Source: Algoriphagus formosus
GTDB lineage: Bacteria > Bacteroidota > Bacteroidia > Cytophagales > Cyclobacteriaceae
Reading direction: 5' to 3'
Length of the DNA stretch: 64,000 nucleotides
Assembly: GCF_002807035.1 (NCBI RefSeq)
Contig: NZ_NIUC01000002.1
Location: forward strand, 1,579,267 to 1,643,266
The notes below the pieces were generated by a model. It saw only the letters and a program-made list of their open reading frames with translations, had not been told where the DNA came from and did not search any database. The translations under genes and the position numbers were made by a program. Shown piece after piece: positions 18,159 through 27,124 of the stretch; within the stretch, counting starts at the first letter, position 1, and each line of letters starts with the position of its first letter.

Positions 18159-19682
18159 ATGATCTCACGTATTCTTGCTGCCATTGCCCTCTTTGCAGCT
18201 TTCTCATGTCAGCCAGCCGAGCAGAAACCTCAAAAACCAAATATTGTCCTAATCCTCGCAGACGACTTGGGATATGGGGAAGTTGGATTTAATGGGCAAA
18301 AACTCATCAAAACTCCTCACATGGATGCCTTAGCAGCAAGTGGTAAAATTTTTACCAATCATTATACGGCTGCTCCGGTCTGTGCTCCGGCAAGAGGGAT
18401 GATTTTGACTGGTTTGCATAGTGGTCATGCCTACATCCGAGGAAATGATGAGTGGAGGGAGCGTGGTGAAGTTTGGGATTATGCGAAAGCTGCTGCAGAT
18501 CCAAATCTAGAAGGACAGCGACCTCTGCCGGCAGAAACCCAAACAATTGCCAAGATCCTACAGCAAAATGGATACAAAACTGCCCTTGTCGGGAAATGGG
18601 GTTTAGGAGGCCCTTTATCCGAAGGGATTCCTACGAATTTGGGCTTTGATTATTTCTTCGGCTACAATTGCCAGCGGCAGGCTCACAGCCTTTACCCACC
18701 CCATTTGTGGGAAAATGAGACGAAAGTTACCCTGAATAATGAGTTGATTGTTCCGGGTACAAAGTTGGATTCTTTATCGGATCCGATGAATTTGGATTCT
18801 TACGCAAAGTATTTTCAGCCCGACTATGCTCCGGATGTGATGCATCAAAAGGCGCTTAGTTTTCTGGAGGAGAATTCGGAGCAGCCATTTTTCCTTTATT
18901 ATGCCTCTCCGTTACCGCATTTGCCCCTACAGGCTCCAAAGGAGCTAATTATGGAGTATGTAGAAATATTTGGAGAGGAGGACCCTTATGATGGCTCCAA
19001 GGGCTATTTCCCAGCTCGCTACCCCAGAGCTACTTATGCGGCGATGATTTCGCTTTTGGATCAGCAAATTGGAGAGCTTCGCAAAAAAGTAGAAGAAATG
19101 GGTCAGTTGGAAAACACCATTTTCATTTTGACTAGTGATAATGGACCTTCCTATACGGGTGGGGTAGATTTTGAATTTTTTGAAAGTTCCGCGCCATTTA
19201 GTAATGGCTATGGTCGGACTAAGGGCTTTGTCTATGAAGGAGGAATTCGAGTGCCTATGGTGGTGAATTGGCCAGGGAAAGTAGATGCGGGAACACAATC
19301 AGATCACGCTTCAGTTTTCTATGATCTGATGCCGACTTTTTGCGAATTAATCGGAGTAGCGGTTCCTGATGAAACGGATGGGAAAAGCTTCCTGCCAGCA
19401 ATTTTGGGACAAGAGCAAGAGCCCCATGACTATTTGTACTGGGAGTTTCCAGAGTATGGTGGTCAACAGGCCGTTCGAATGGGGCAGTGGAAAGCTGTCA
19501 GGCAGAAACTCAAGGAGGGCGTGATCCAAACTGAACTCTATGACCTTTCTTCGGATCCTCAGGAGCAGAATGATGTATCGGATCAGTATCCAGAAATCCT
19601 AAGTCAACTAGAAGAAATCATGAAAAATGAGCATCAGACTTCCAGTATTGAGCGATTTCAGATTCCTGTTTTGGATATGTAA
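18159..19682 (+). CDS. Sulfatase (arylsulfatase type), lipoprotein
   Basis: 507 residues starting 4 nt after the kinase stop. A lipobox-like FAAFSC precedes the sulfatase domain, which has the metal-binding LILADDLGYG and the formylglycine signature C75-A-P-A-R with GMILTG. The Cys type needs an anSME or FGE maturase encoded elsewhere. The C-terminus has the usual QTELYDLSSDPQEQNDVS block. The substrate is unknown. No SusCD pair lies nearby. The link with pnuC and the kinase is by position only. Confidence 0.93.
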   Translation: MISRILAAIALFAAFSCQPAEQKPQKPNIVLILADDLGYGEVGFNGQKLIKTPHMDALAASGKIFTNHYTAAPVCAPARGMILTGLHSGHAYIRGNDEWRERGEVWDYAKAAADPNLEGQRPLPAETQTIAKILQQNGYKTALVGKWGLGGPLSEGIPTNLGFDYFFGYNCQRQAHSLYPPHLWENETKVTLNNELIVPGTKLDSLSDPMNLDSYAKYFQPDYAPDVMHQKALSFLEENSEQPFFLYYASPLPHLPLQAPKELIMEYVEIFGEEDPYDGSKGYFPARYPRATYAAMISLLDQQIGELRKKVEEMGQLENTIFILTSDNGPSYTGGVDFEFFESSAPFSNGYGRTKGFVYEGGIRVPMVVNWPGKVDAGTQSDHASVFYDLMPTFCELIGVAVPDETDGKSFLPAILGQEQEPHDYLYWEFPEYGGQQAVRMGQWKAVRQKLKEGVIQTELYDLSSDPQEQNDVSDQYPEILSQLEEIMKNEHQTSSIERFQIPVLDM

Positions 19683-19700
19683 ACTTTTTTTTGGAAAATT

Positions 19701-19718
19701 TGTATCCAAATGAATACA
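19701..19718. promoter_or_regulatory. Partial palindrome before the HigBA-like module
   Basis: TGTAT-N8-ATACA (18 bp) ends 7 nt before the toxin ATG. It is placed where an autoregulatory antitoxin would bind, but this is not proven. Confidence 0.35.
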
Positions 19719-19725
19719 TCTAATC

Positions 19726-20016
19726 ATGTATTTTGTTGAAAAAACTAGTGAATTTGACTCTTGGATAAGGAAGCTTAAAGATCGAGTAGCTAAGGCCAAA
19801 ATTCTTCTTAGGCTACAACGAATAGAGGAACACGGAAATTTTGGTGATTCCCAATCTGTAGGCAATGGTATTTTAGAGTTGAGAATTCATTATGGAAAAG
19901 GCTACAGAGTGTATTTCAAGCAAAAAGGGAATCATTTGATATTGCTATTAGTGGGAGGAGATAAGTCAACTCAGGCAAAGGACATCGAGAAGGCTTTGGC
20001 CCTCTGGAAGATTTAA
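19726..20016 (+). CDS. RelE/HigB-like toxin (addiction module killer type)
   Basis: 96 residues of the RelE/ParE superfamily. Characteristic parts are FDSWIRKLKDRVAKAKILLR, then GVLELRIHYGKGYR-like strands (here NGILELRIHYGKGYRVYF) and LLLVGGDKSTQAKDIEKA at the C-terminus. Members of this COG3657 group are taken to be mRNA-cleaving toxins. The helix-turn-helix antitoxin gene follows 19 nt later, the HigBA order of toxin first. Confidence 0.88.
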   Translation: MYFVEKTSEFDSWIRKLKDRVAKAKILLRLQRIEEHGNFGDSQSVGNGILELRIHYGKGYRVYFKQKGNHLILLLVGGDKSTQAKDIEKALALWKI

Positions 20017-20035
20017 AAAAAAGAAGGTAAATGAT

Positions 20036-20314
20036 ATGAGTGTTTCAAAATTTGATATTGCAGATTATTTGGAAGATGATGAAATGATTCAAGTTTACTT
20101 GAATCAAGTTTTAGAAGAAGGCGATGCAAATGACTTTGTCGTAGCACTTGGCCATATTGCTAAAGCATACGGAATGTCCAGAATTGCCGAAAAGACAGGG
20201 ATGAGTCGTCCCAGCCTATACAAAGCATTTTCAGAGAACTCTAAACCACAATTCGAGACTGTTTTGAAGGTCCTTAGAGCATTGGGTGGGAATCTTCAGT
20301 TTCAAGCTTCTTGA
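20036..20314 (+). CDS. HigA-like helix-turn-helix antitoxin
   Basis: 92 residues. The N-terminus (FDIADYLEDDEMIQVYLNQV) is typical of COG3636 antidotes. It is followed by a helix-turn-helix (MSRIAEKTGMSRPSLYKAFS) and FETVLKVLRALGGNLQF. It would neutralise the upstream toxin and repress the operon. Confidence 0.9.
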   Translation: MSVSKFDIADYLEDDEMIQVYLNQVLEEGDANDFVVALGHIAKAYGMSRIAEKTGMSRPSLYKAFSENSKPQFETVLKVLRALGGNLQFQAS

Positions 20315-20344
20315 GTTTTTTCAATGGTTAATACTTCTTTTTAA

Positions 20345-21424
20345 TCACCATTTCCCCAAAGCCAAGGTCGCAGCTTCCACCAGTCTCATCTGGTCAGGAT
20401 GGTAATTGTTATTGAGTAGAATAATCGTTTTGTTTTCTTCGATAAACCGCACAATGATTGTTTTGTAGCCAGGGTTATCTCCTGTGTGCATTACCATTTT
20501 GCCATAAGGACTATTGGGGTCCAAGTCCCAACCAAATCCATAAGTGCTTTTTGCCCCATCATTTAGCTCGAAGGGAGAAAATGCCTGTTCAAGTGTCTCA
20601 TTACTGACCAATTTTTCGGTGTAAAGCGCCTGATCCCATTTCAATAAATCTTCTGCGGTGCTACTGACTCTTCCGGGCCCTTTTCGCTTGCCTAGCCAAA
20701 GGGTATAATCGGAAGATCGAAAGCGATTGGCATTTACATAATTCCCATTTTCATCCTTCAGATGACCTACAGCAAAGTTTGGGACCTGAGCTTTTTCCTC
20801 TAAACTTCTGATGGCTGTATTTTTCATCCCGACAGGATCAAAAATCCATTCTTTGGAAAGCTCAACGAAGTCCCGGTTTGTCACTTCTTCCACGATACTG
20901 GCTAAAATCACATAGCCGGTATTGCTGTATTCATAGTTGTCACCGGGCTCAAAAAGCTTCGGGGGAGCATAGCGACGGAGATATTCTAATATCTCTGGGT
21001 TGCCGGCTGCTTTGCTCTTATCCCAATGCTCATCCATGATAGCCTGATAGTCTGGCAGTCCGGAGGTGTGCGTCAAAAGGTGGCGGATAGTGATATTAGG
21101 GTAGGGTACTCGGATATATTTTTCAATGGGATCGTCGAAATCCAGCAAGCCTTTTTCCTTACACATCATGATCATCATCGCAGTAAACTGCTTGGAAACC
21201 GAAGCCATTTCAAATACATCATCAGGTTGAAGTGGGATGCCTTCTTCAAAATTTCGCATACCCATGGCTTTTTCAAAAAGCACTTTTCCATTTTCAGCCA
21301 AGAGGATTACTCCGGAAAAGCCTTCCGTTTCGGCTCTATCCAGAGCATTTTGGAGATGTCGCTTTTGGCCAAAGGCCGAAAAAACAAATAAGAAAACTAG
21401 CGGGAAAACGAGTAGACGGTTCAT
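20345..21424 (-). CDS. Secreted serine hydrolase, class C beta-lactamase family
   Basis: 359 residues with a signal peptide (cleavage near AFGQ). It has all three motifs of the family: S75-V-S-K78, Y166-S-N and a late HTGDNPG. It lacks features of true AmpC. Such enzymes hydrolyse peptides, D-amino-acid bonds or esters in the periplasm. It overlaps the S9 peptidase gene by 4 nt, so both act in the same compartment, perhaps on one peptide substrate. Confidence 0.92.
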   Translation of the reverse strand: MNRLLVFPLVFLFVFSAFGQKRHLQNALDRAETEGFSGVILLAENGKVLFEKAMGMRNFEEGIPLQPDDVFEMASVSKQFTAMMIMMCKEKGLLDFDDPIEKYIRVPYPNITIRHLLTHTSGLPDYQAIMDEHWDKSKAAGNPEILEYLRRYAPPKLFEPGDNYEYSNTGYVILASIVEEVTNRDFVELSKEWIFDPVGMKNTAIRSLEEKAQVPNFAVGHLKDENGNYVNANRFRSSDYTLWLGKRKGPGRVSSTAEDLLKWDQALYTEKLVSNETLEQAFSPFELNDGAKSTYGFGWDLDPNSPYGKMVMHTGDNPGYKTIIVRFIEENKTIILLNNNYHPDQMRLVEAATLALGKW

Positions 21425-23493
21425 GGCTTTTGGATTTGTTTCATGATAAAATCAATGCTTGCTTCGTAGGCTTTCACCCAATTGCTGTGCAGGATAAATG
21501 AATGAACTTCATCTGGAAAAACCAACTGCTCGACTTCCACGCCCTGTTTTCGGAGGACTTCTGCCAATTCTACAGATTCAGAAAAGAGTACATTTCGATC
21601 GTCATCACCATGTATTAAAAGAACGGGGTCTTCCCAGTTCTCCACATAGGCCATAGGAGATGATTTGAAAGCCAACTCAGCCATTTCGGGGAATTTCTCA
21701 GGTTCATACCAAGAATCGAATACCGGGATATCATTATTCCAATTGTGCACACCGTGGATATCCACACCTGCGAGGAATTTTTCGGGAGCTTGTGCCAAAC
21801 CATGTGCAGTCAAAAATCCTCCGTAGCTTCCACCCCAAGGGATGATTTTGGAAGCATCTACGTCTGGTCTTGCTGCAAGATAATCCGCTGCTGCCATCAG
21901 GTCCAAAACCTCGCTGGCTCCTCCGGCACCGTAGTTTTCAGCTTCCCGAAAGTCCATCCCATAGCCGATTCCTGATCGGTAGTTCAGTGTCAAGGCGATA
22001 AATCCATTTGCCGCAAAATATTGCTGCAAAGCATAGGCATTGCTGTAATATTGGGAGTAATTGAAGCCTAAAAGCATCTGCCTACGGCTTCCTCCGTGAA
22101 GGAAAATGACAGCTGGATATTTCTTGGTAGCATCATGGTTTGGTGGAAGGAAAAGCTGGGCTCGTGTTTTGAAACCATCTTCCGCTTGAAGGTCTAAGCC
22201 AAGGGGTTTGACTAGTGTTTTTGGGAAGTCCTGAGGGAAGAATTCTTCTGCAAGTGACTCAGAACTGTCATTTTGTCGAATATATGGCCACGCTGGTCGG
22301 GTAGCCGTGGCAGAAAGATAGGCAAGACCCTTTTCCAAGCGGACAGGGGACCAATTGATATTTCCTTTTTCGGAAAGATCTTTTAATTCAAAGGAATTCA
22401 AATCCAAACTGTAGATTTTTCTACGCTCAATATCCCCAATATTGCTTGTCAGTAAGAGTTCATCTTTTTTATAGCTCGTTTTCACTTTTTCGACAATGCC
22501 TTGCCCCTTGGTCAGATGCTTGACTTCCCCGCTTGCTGGATTCACTGCGTACAACTGCATCCAACCGTTTTTCTCCCAGGGGAATACCAATTGACCAGAA
22601 GGTGTCCACCACAATCTATCCGCTTCTGCCGGAAGATCCCAAACCACAACAGAACCGGGCCCTGTTCCGGAATTCCAAATTTCTTCTGCCTTCATCGTCT
22701 CCATATCCAAAACCCGGATGCTCCATGGATTACTCTCTTTAATGGCAGTGAAAGAAAGTAAGTTGTTGATATTCGGTATCCGCAGATAGGCCAATTGTTT
22801 GCCATCGGGGCTCCAGGCTGGATAGCTGTCTTTATCCAGGCTCGTCTCCGGATAGGTCAATTTCTTTTGCTCAAAATCCCAAATCCCAATAAAAGAGTGG
22901 TCGCCTCGGGTTGAGACGAAGGCGAGCTTTTCTCCATCAGGGGAGAAGGATAGCTGGTTAGATCCTCCCCTAGATACAAATAGCCTTTCCTGTTGGGATG
23001 AACTGTCACTGAGTGACTTCCAATAGACATTGGGTCCAATTTTGTAGACTAAGGCTTGCCCATCTGGTGAAAAAGTGATCGTCGAACCCGGACTGAAATA
23101 CCGGGTTTCTAAGGTGGTCAAATCAATTAAGTGGATTTTAAAATCAGTATTTTCCTGAAGTTGAGCCGGATTGGCTGCTTCTCCAGATGAGTTTCTGGAG
23201 TTTCCACGCACAAAGGCCAGAATTTTTCCATCCGGGGAAAAGCTCAACTCTCCTAGTCCAATTCCTTCATCTCCTTCAAAATTTGTGATTTTTTTTGCTT
23301 CGAAATTCGGACTTTCCGCCAAAAAGATATTCCGCTCTCCTTCCGAATTAAAGATCCAAGCGATGCTTTTGCCATCTGGACTTGCAGTCAAATCGGTGGG
23401 AAAAGGAGCTGAGAGATATTGTGCGATGGATTGGGCATCTGTTTGATAAGCAAAAAGGAGGAAGAGAACGAGATAGGTTAGAATTTTTCGCAT
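21421..23493 (-). CDS. S9 family prolyl oligopeptidase-type peptidase
   Basis: 690 residues with a signal peptide. Residues about 30-400 form a propeller with repeated SPDGK motifs (PD40 type). The C-terminal alpha/beta hydrolase has nucleophile S556 in GGSYGGFLTAHG, Asp in HGDDDRNV and His in DEVHSFI. It would cleave oligopeptides in the periplasm. It is first in a two-gene operon with the serine hydrolase. Confidence 0.94.
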   Translation of the reverse strand: MRKILTYLVLFLLFAYQTDAQSIAQYLSAPFPTDLTASPDGKSIAWIFNSEGERNIFLAESPNFEAKKITNFEGDEGIGLGELSFSPDGKILAFVRGNSRNSSGEAANPAQLQENTDFKIHLIDLTTLETRYFSPGSTITFSPDGQALVYKIGPNVYWKSLSDSSSQQERLFVSRGGSNQLSFSPDGEKLAFVSTRGDHSFIGIWDFEQKKLTYPETSLDKDSYPAWSPDGKQLAYLRIPNINNLLSFTAIKESNPWSIRVLDMETMKAEEIWNSGTGPGSVVVWDLPAEADRLWWTPSGQLVFPWEKNGWMQLYAVNPASGEVKHLTKGQGIVEKVKTSYKKDELLLTSNIGDIERRKIYSLDLNSFELKDLSEKGNINWSPVRLEKGLAYLSATATRPAWPYIRQNDSSESLAEEFFPQDFPKTLVKPLGLDLQAEDGFKTRAQLFLPPNHDATKKYPAVIFLHGGSRRQMLLGFNYSQYYSNAYALQQYFAANGFIALTLNYRSGIGYGMDFREAENYGAGGASEVLDLMAAADYLAARPDVDASKIIPWGGSYGGFLTAHGLAQAPEKFLAGVDIHGVHNWNNDIPVFDSWYEPEKFPEMAELAFKSSPMAYVENWEDPVLLIHGDDDRNVLFSESVELAEVLRKQGVEVEQLVFPDEVHSFILHSNWVKAYEASIDFIMKQIQKP

Positions 23494-23628
23494 TGCCTAG
23501 TTGATTTTAGACAATTTAGCGATCAGAAAATGGCTTTCAAAGTTCCTGTTAAGCTTTGCTACCTGAGATGAATTCTTTTGATTTACTAATTGATCAATAA
23601 AAGCTGAATCCACCGAACTATTTTCGCC

Positions 23629-24597
23629 ATGCTGAGACAAGCCATGTTATCATTTTTTCTGTTTTTAAGCATTGACCTCATTGGTTTTGCTCAGCAAAAA
23701 AAAGTGGTCTTTATCATTTTAGACGGGATTCCTGCACCGGAACTAGAAAGAATTCATACTCCCAATTTGGATCAAATATCAAAAGTTGGAGGCTATGCGA
23801 GGGCTTTTACCGGAGGTGAAAAAGGAGGAGAATCCGAAACGCCGACTATCTCAGCTGTAGGGTATAATTCATTTCTTACCGGTACTTGGGCCAATAAACA
23901 CAATGTCTGGGGTAATGATATCGAATCACCCAATTATGATTATTGGTCCGTTTTTCGCCTGATGCGGGAAGCGGAACCTGAATCGAAATTGGCCATTTTT
24001 TCCACATGGGAAGACAATCGAACAAAGTTGATTGGAGAGCGGAAAGCTGAGACAGGCTATTTGAAGCTAGATATCGCATTTGATGGATTTGAAAAGGACA
24101 CGGTTCGTTTTCCCCATGATACAGAAAAGACTTACCTCCGAAAAATTGACAATTTGGTGTCTTTTGAATCAGCTCATTCTCTCAAAACCCAAGCTCCGGA
24201 TCTTTCTTGGGTCTATTTGGAGTTTACCGATGCGGTAGGACATCGCTATGGGAAAAGTCCCCAACTTACTTCAGCCATCGAGATGGCAGATCGGCAGGTA
24301 GGAAGAATCTGGGAGGCTGTTCGTTTTCGAGAAGAAAATTATGGTGAGGAATGGTTGATTTGGATCACCACCGATCATGGTCGTAAGGCTCCGGAGTTCA
24401 AGGATCATGGTGGTCAAAGTAATTCCGAAAGGGAGATTTGGATGATCAGCAATGCAAAAAACTTGAACGAGCTATTCTTTTCAGGAAAGGCTTCCATGGT
24501 GGATATCTTGCCTACGATTATTGAGTTTTTAGGAATTCCTGTCCCAGTTGTACAGCGGGAAAATTGGGATGGGGCCAGCCTGATTTTGAAAAAATAA
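23629..24597 (+). CDS. Type I phosphodiesterase/alkaline phosphatase superfamily protein
   Basis: 322 residues with a signal peptide (cleavage near GFAQ). The core has VFIILDGIPAPEL, the nucleophile region SETPTISAVGYNSFLTG, DAVGHRYGKSP, and the metal-binding TTDHGRKAPEFKDHGGQS. It probably hydrolyses phosphodiester or phosphomonoester bonds outside the cytoplasm. TATTTTCG at 23619-23626 is a promoter-like box very close to the ATG. The gene ends inside the left arm of the hairpin element. Confidence 0.9.
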   Translation: MLRQAMLSFFLFLSIDLIGFAQQKKVVFIILDGIPAPELERIHTPNLDQISKVGGYARAFTGGEKGGESETPTISAVGYNSFLTGTWANKHNVWGNDIESPNYDYWSVFRLMREAEPESKLAIFSTWEDNRTKLIGERKAETGYLKLDIAFDGFEKDTVRFPHDTEKTYLRKIDNLVSFESAHSLKTQAPDLSWVYLEFTDAVGHRYGKSPQLTSAIEMADRQVGRIWEAVRFREENYGEEWLIWITTDHGRKAPEFKDHGGQSNSEREIWMISNAKNLNELFFSGKASMVDILPTIIEFLGIPVPVVQRENWDGASLILKK

Positions 24598-24720
24598 AGA
24601 GGCTGTCTCATAAAACGTTTTTTTGTCAGCCTGAGCGGAGTCGAAGGCCATTTCCAGTATTCTGGAAAACATTTCGACTTCGCTCAATGTGACAAACTTT
24701 ACTTTTGAGACAGCCTCTTT
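24596..24720. repeat. 125-nt nested hairpin element between convergent genes
   Basis: The outer arms AAAGAGGCTGTCTCA (24596-24610) and TGAGACAGCCTCTTT (24706-24720) are perfect 15-mers. Inside is a second imperfect inverted repeat: TTTGTCAGCCTGAGCGGAGT and onward from 24622, against the reverse complement ending in GTGACAAA near 24695. The whole folds as one long stem. The left arm overlaps the stop codon of the phosphodiesterase, and the right arm ends 4 nt before the stop of the M28 gene, so it can end transcription from both sides. The sequence resembles interspersed Bacteroidota repeats (from memory). Confidence 0.8.
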
Positions 24721-24723
24721 CAA

Positions 24724-26271
24724 TTAATTATCTATCATTCCTTTTCTGTTAGGAGATCGCGGAACTGGCCAAAATGCCGGCTGACCGCTTCTTTGATTGA
24801 TAGGAACTCTCCGTCTTCTAGAAACTAATTCTGGTTCTTCGCATGCCATGTAAACAAGAATTGCGGTCATGATAGCGTTATTTTTCACTTCCTCAAACAC
24901 AATCTTATCATAGGTGTCAAGATTTGTATGCCAGGTATAATTAAAATAGGACCAACTAAGCGAACTGAGTGAGAAAGCAGGAACACCCGCTGCCACGAAA
25001 GAGGCATAATCTGAACCGCCTCCGCCTGGATTTCCAGGGAAGTTAGTTTCTATCTCTCGAGTGATGGGTCTAGGCACTTCTGCCATCCATCTGCCCAGGT
25101 ATTCATAGCTATCCACAAAGCCCTGCCCAGACAGTCGGGCGATTCGTCCGGTTCCATTGTCTTGATTGAAAAGTACCTGAATTTTATCCAGCGTTTCCGG
25201 ATGATCTTCCACAAAAGCCCTTGACCCGTTTAAGCCTTGCTCTTCTGAACCCCAAAGACCTACCAATATGGTTCGTTTCGGATTAGGATAAACCTTCTTT
25301 AGAATTCGCATTACTTCCATCATGGTGATGACACCTGTACCATTATCCGTGGCACCCGTTGCTCCATCCCATGAGTCGAAGTGAGCGGATAACATGACAT
25401 ACTCTTCGGGTTTTTCGGTTCCTCTTATTTCACCAAAAGTATTGAAGGTAGGTTGTACGCCTGTTTCTTTGGATTGAGCATTCAGGTGGATTTTGGGCTT
25501 CTTGCCGCTTTCGGCTAGCCTGAATAAAAGACCATAATCTTCAAGGGATAGGTCTATGGTAGGCACTTTCTTAGTGTATGCTGAGAATATTTTATTAGCA
25601 CCAAAACCTTTGGACCAGTAAGAAGTGATTACACCTAAAGCACCTGCCTCTTCTAATATAGCAGGAAGCTCTCTCCGGCCATGACCGGTCTGACTGATTC
25701 GAATTTCCCAATCGGCTTGCATTTCACCTCTTTCTTCTTTCATCTTGGAAAAAGATTCCTCCGTAGCCCATTCTTCCCAATTGTAGTCAGGTCGCCCGGT
25801 CACTTCTGGAGTAGAAATCATCACATATTTTCCTTTTACATTGGGCAACCAGTCCTCAAAGGACTGTCCTTCCTCTAGCCTTGGAATGGCAATTACCTCA
25901 CCCATTGCACCACCTTCAGGACTTGGAGGGCTCCAGGCAAGTTGAGTTCCTGAGAGAGATCGCACCCACGGTTCCACCATGTCGATGTGGGTGATCCCGC
26001 GTTCCCAGCCGCGCCATTCTCCCCATTGCTCGTTTCTCCCCTCTATGCCCCACTCTTCAAATTGTGCTACCGCCCAATCGTGCGCCTTCTGCATTTGTGG
26101 AGAACCGACTAATCGTGGACCGATCCCATCCAATAATTCATGACCGAGATATCTCAGCTGAGAGTTTTCTTCAGCTTCTTTGATGATGTTTTCAATGACA
26201 GGATCTTGGGCTTTTATCTGTGTGCTAATAAGGAACATTAGCCCAATCCCTATGAGGTGGCGTTTTCTCAT
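24724..26271 (-). CDS. M28 family metallopeptidase, secreted
   Basis: 515 residues with a signal peptide (cleavage near TQIKAQ). A protease-associated-like insert covers about residues 110-260. The M28 zinc core follows: LSAHFDSWDGATGATDNGTG, LWGSEEQGLNGSRAF and FNQDNGTGRIARLSG, with the late His in the YTWHTNLDTYDKI block. It is a predicted aminopeptidase or carboxypeptidase of the periplasm or outside. It stands alone. Confidence 0.92.
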   Translation of the reverse strand: MRKRHLIGIGLMFLISTQIKAQDPVIENIIKEAEENSQLRYLGHELLDGIGPRLVGSPQMQKAHDWAVAQFEEWGIEGRNEQWGEWRGWERGITHIDMVEPWVRSLSGTQLAWSPPSPEGGAMGEVIAIPRLEEGQSFEDWLPNVKGKYVMISTPEVTGRPDYNWEEWATEESFSKMKEERGEMQADWEIRISQTGHGRRELPAILEEAGALGVITSYWSKGFGANKIFSAYTKKVPTIDLSLEDYGLLFRLAESGKKPKIHLNAQSKETGVQPTFNTFGEIRGTEKPEEYVMLSAHFDSWDGATGATDNGTGVITMMEVMRILKKVYPNPKRTILVGLWGSEEQGLNGSRAFVEDHPETLDKIQVLFNQDNGTGRIARLSGQGFVDSYEYLGRWMAEVPRPITREIETNFPGNPGGGGSDYASFVAAGVPAFSLSSLSWSYFNYTWHTNLDTYDKIVFEEVKNNAIMTAILVYMACEEPELVSRRRRVPINQRSGQPAFWPVPRSPNRKGMIDN

Positions 26272-26370
26272 AATAGAATTTGTTTAGAAAATAAAAATAT
26301 AGGAAAGACTTAGAAAAGGCGGAACCGTTGGTGGATTTAATTGGGAATTGAGAAAGTAAAATTCAACAGG

Positions 26371-26757
26371 TTAAAAAATCAATTCAAATTTCAAAATTGC
26401 TTGCATCAGTCTAAAATGCTTATCCTTCGAATAGAGGGTCAAATTTTCTTCGATTACCTGATTGACAATAATTAGATCAGGAATTCCTACTTTATTGATC
26501 CCGTTCTTCAAATTTAATTTTTGAAGATGTCGAATCACCTCCCAATCTATATCCAATTTGACCTTCTCAAGAGCCTCTAAACCCTCTATTATTTCTGTTC
26601 TTTTTTCGTGATGAAGTTTCGGAATTAATTCGGTTAGAATGATGTCATTAGTGACAACAATATCTTCTTGGAGATATGCTTCCAAAGGACTAGTCCTTGA
26701 ATATTTGAAAAAGTCAATCCAAACGGAAGAGTCAACTAATATTTTTGGGCTAGGCAT
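26371..26757 (-). CDS. vapC: VapC-type PIN toxin
   Basis: 128 residues. PIN motifs are LVDSSVWIDFF at the N-terminus, ILTELIPKL, GIPDLIIVNQ and YSKDKHFRLM, which supply the acidic metal site. It is predicted to cleave RNA. Its start overlaps the stop of the VapB-like gene by 1 nt. Confidence 0.9.
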   Translation of the reverse strand: MPSPKILVDSSVWIDFFKYSRTSPLEAYLQEDIVVTNDIILTELIPKLHHEKRTEIIEGLEALEKVKLDIDWEVIRHLQKLNLKNGINKVGIPDLIIVNQVIEENLTLYSKDKHFRLMQAILKFELIF

Positions 26758-26951
26758 TATTTTCGATCTCTGCTTATATCTAAATCAAGGTCCAGGTCTA
26801 TGGTGCCTTTCATAGAAATCAGTCTTTTGCGCTTATTTTGAGCGATTTTTTCTTCCAAGACTAACTTCACAGCTTGACTTTTGGTACTTGCCCCGGTGAT
26901 TTTCATCACCTCCTTCAATAATTCCTCAGGGATATCAATGGTAGTTCGCAT
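26757..26951 (-). CDS. vapB: VapB-type ribbon-helix-helix antitoxin
   Basis: 64 residues. The start MRTTIDIPEELLKEVMKITG and the helix with SKSQAVKLVLEEKI (here TKSQAVKLVLEEKI) show a ribbon-helix-helix DNA-binding domain. The acidic C-terminal tail (DLDLDLDISRDRK) would sit in the toxin active site. It is coupled to vapC by a 1-nt overlap. Confidence 0.9.
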   Translation of the reverse strand: MRTTIDIPEELLKEVMKITGASTKSQAVKLVLEEKIAQNKRKRLISMKGTIDLDLDLDISRDRK

Positions 26952-27124
26952 GAATAATGGTGTGCTAATGCATAATTTTTTATGTAAGATATTGAAAATT
27001 TTAAAGTCACGAAAATTTAAAATTCCTGACTTTGCTCAAGTATTGGGTTTTTCTTTTCCACTCTTCCCAAATTGGGTGCAAATTAATTTTTGATTGAGTT
27101 TATTTACCTTGTCAAAAGCCCAAA

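Noticed and set aside
24529-24723. Short minus-strand frame through the hairpin element
   Set aside because: It is made by the inverted repeat and the end of the phosphodiesterase gene; no protein features.
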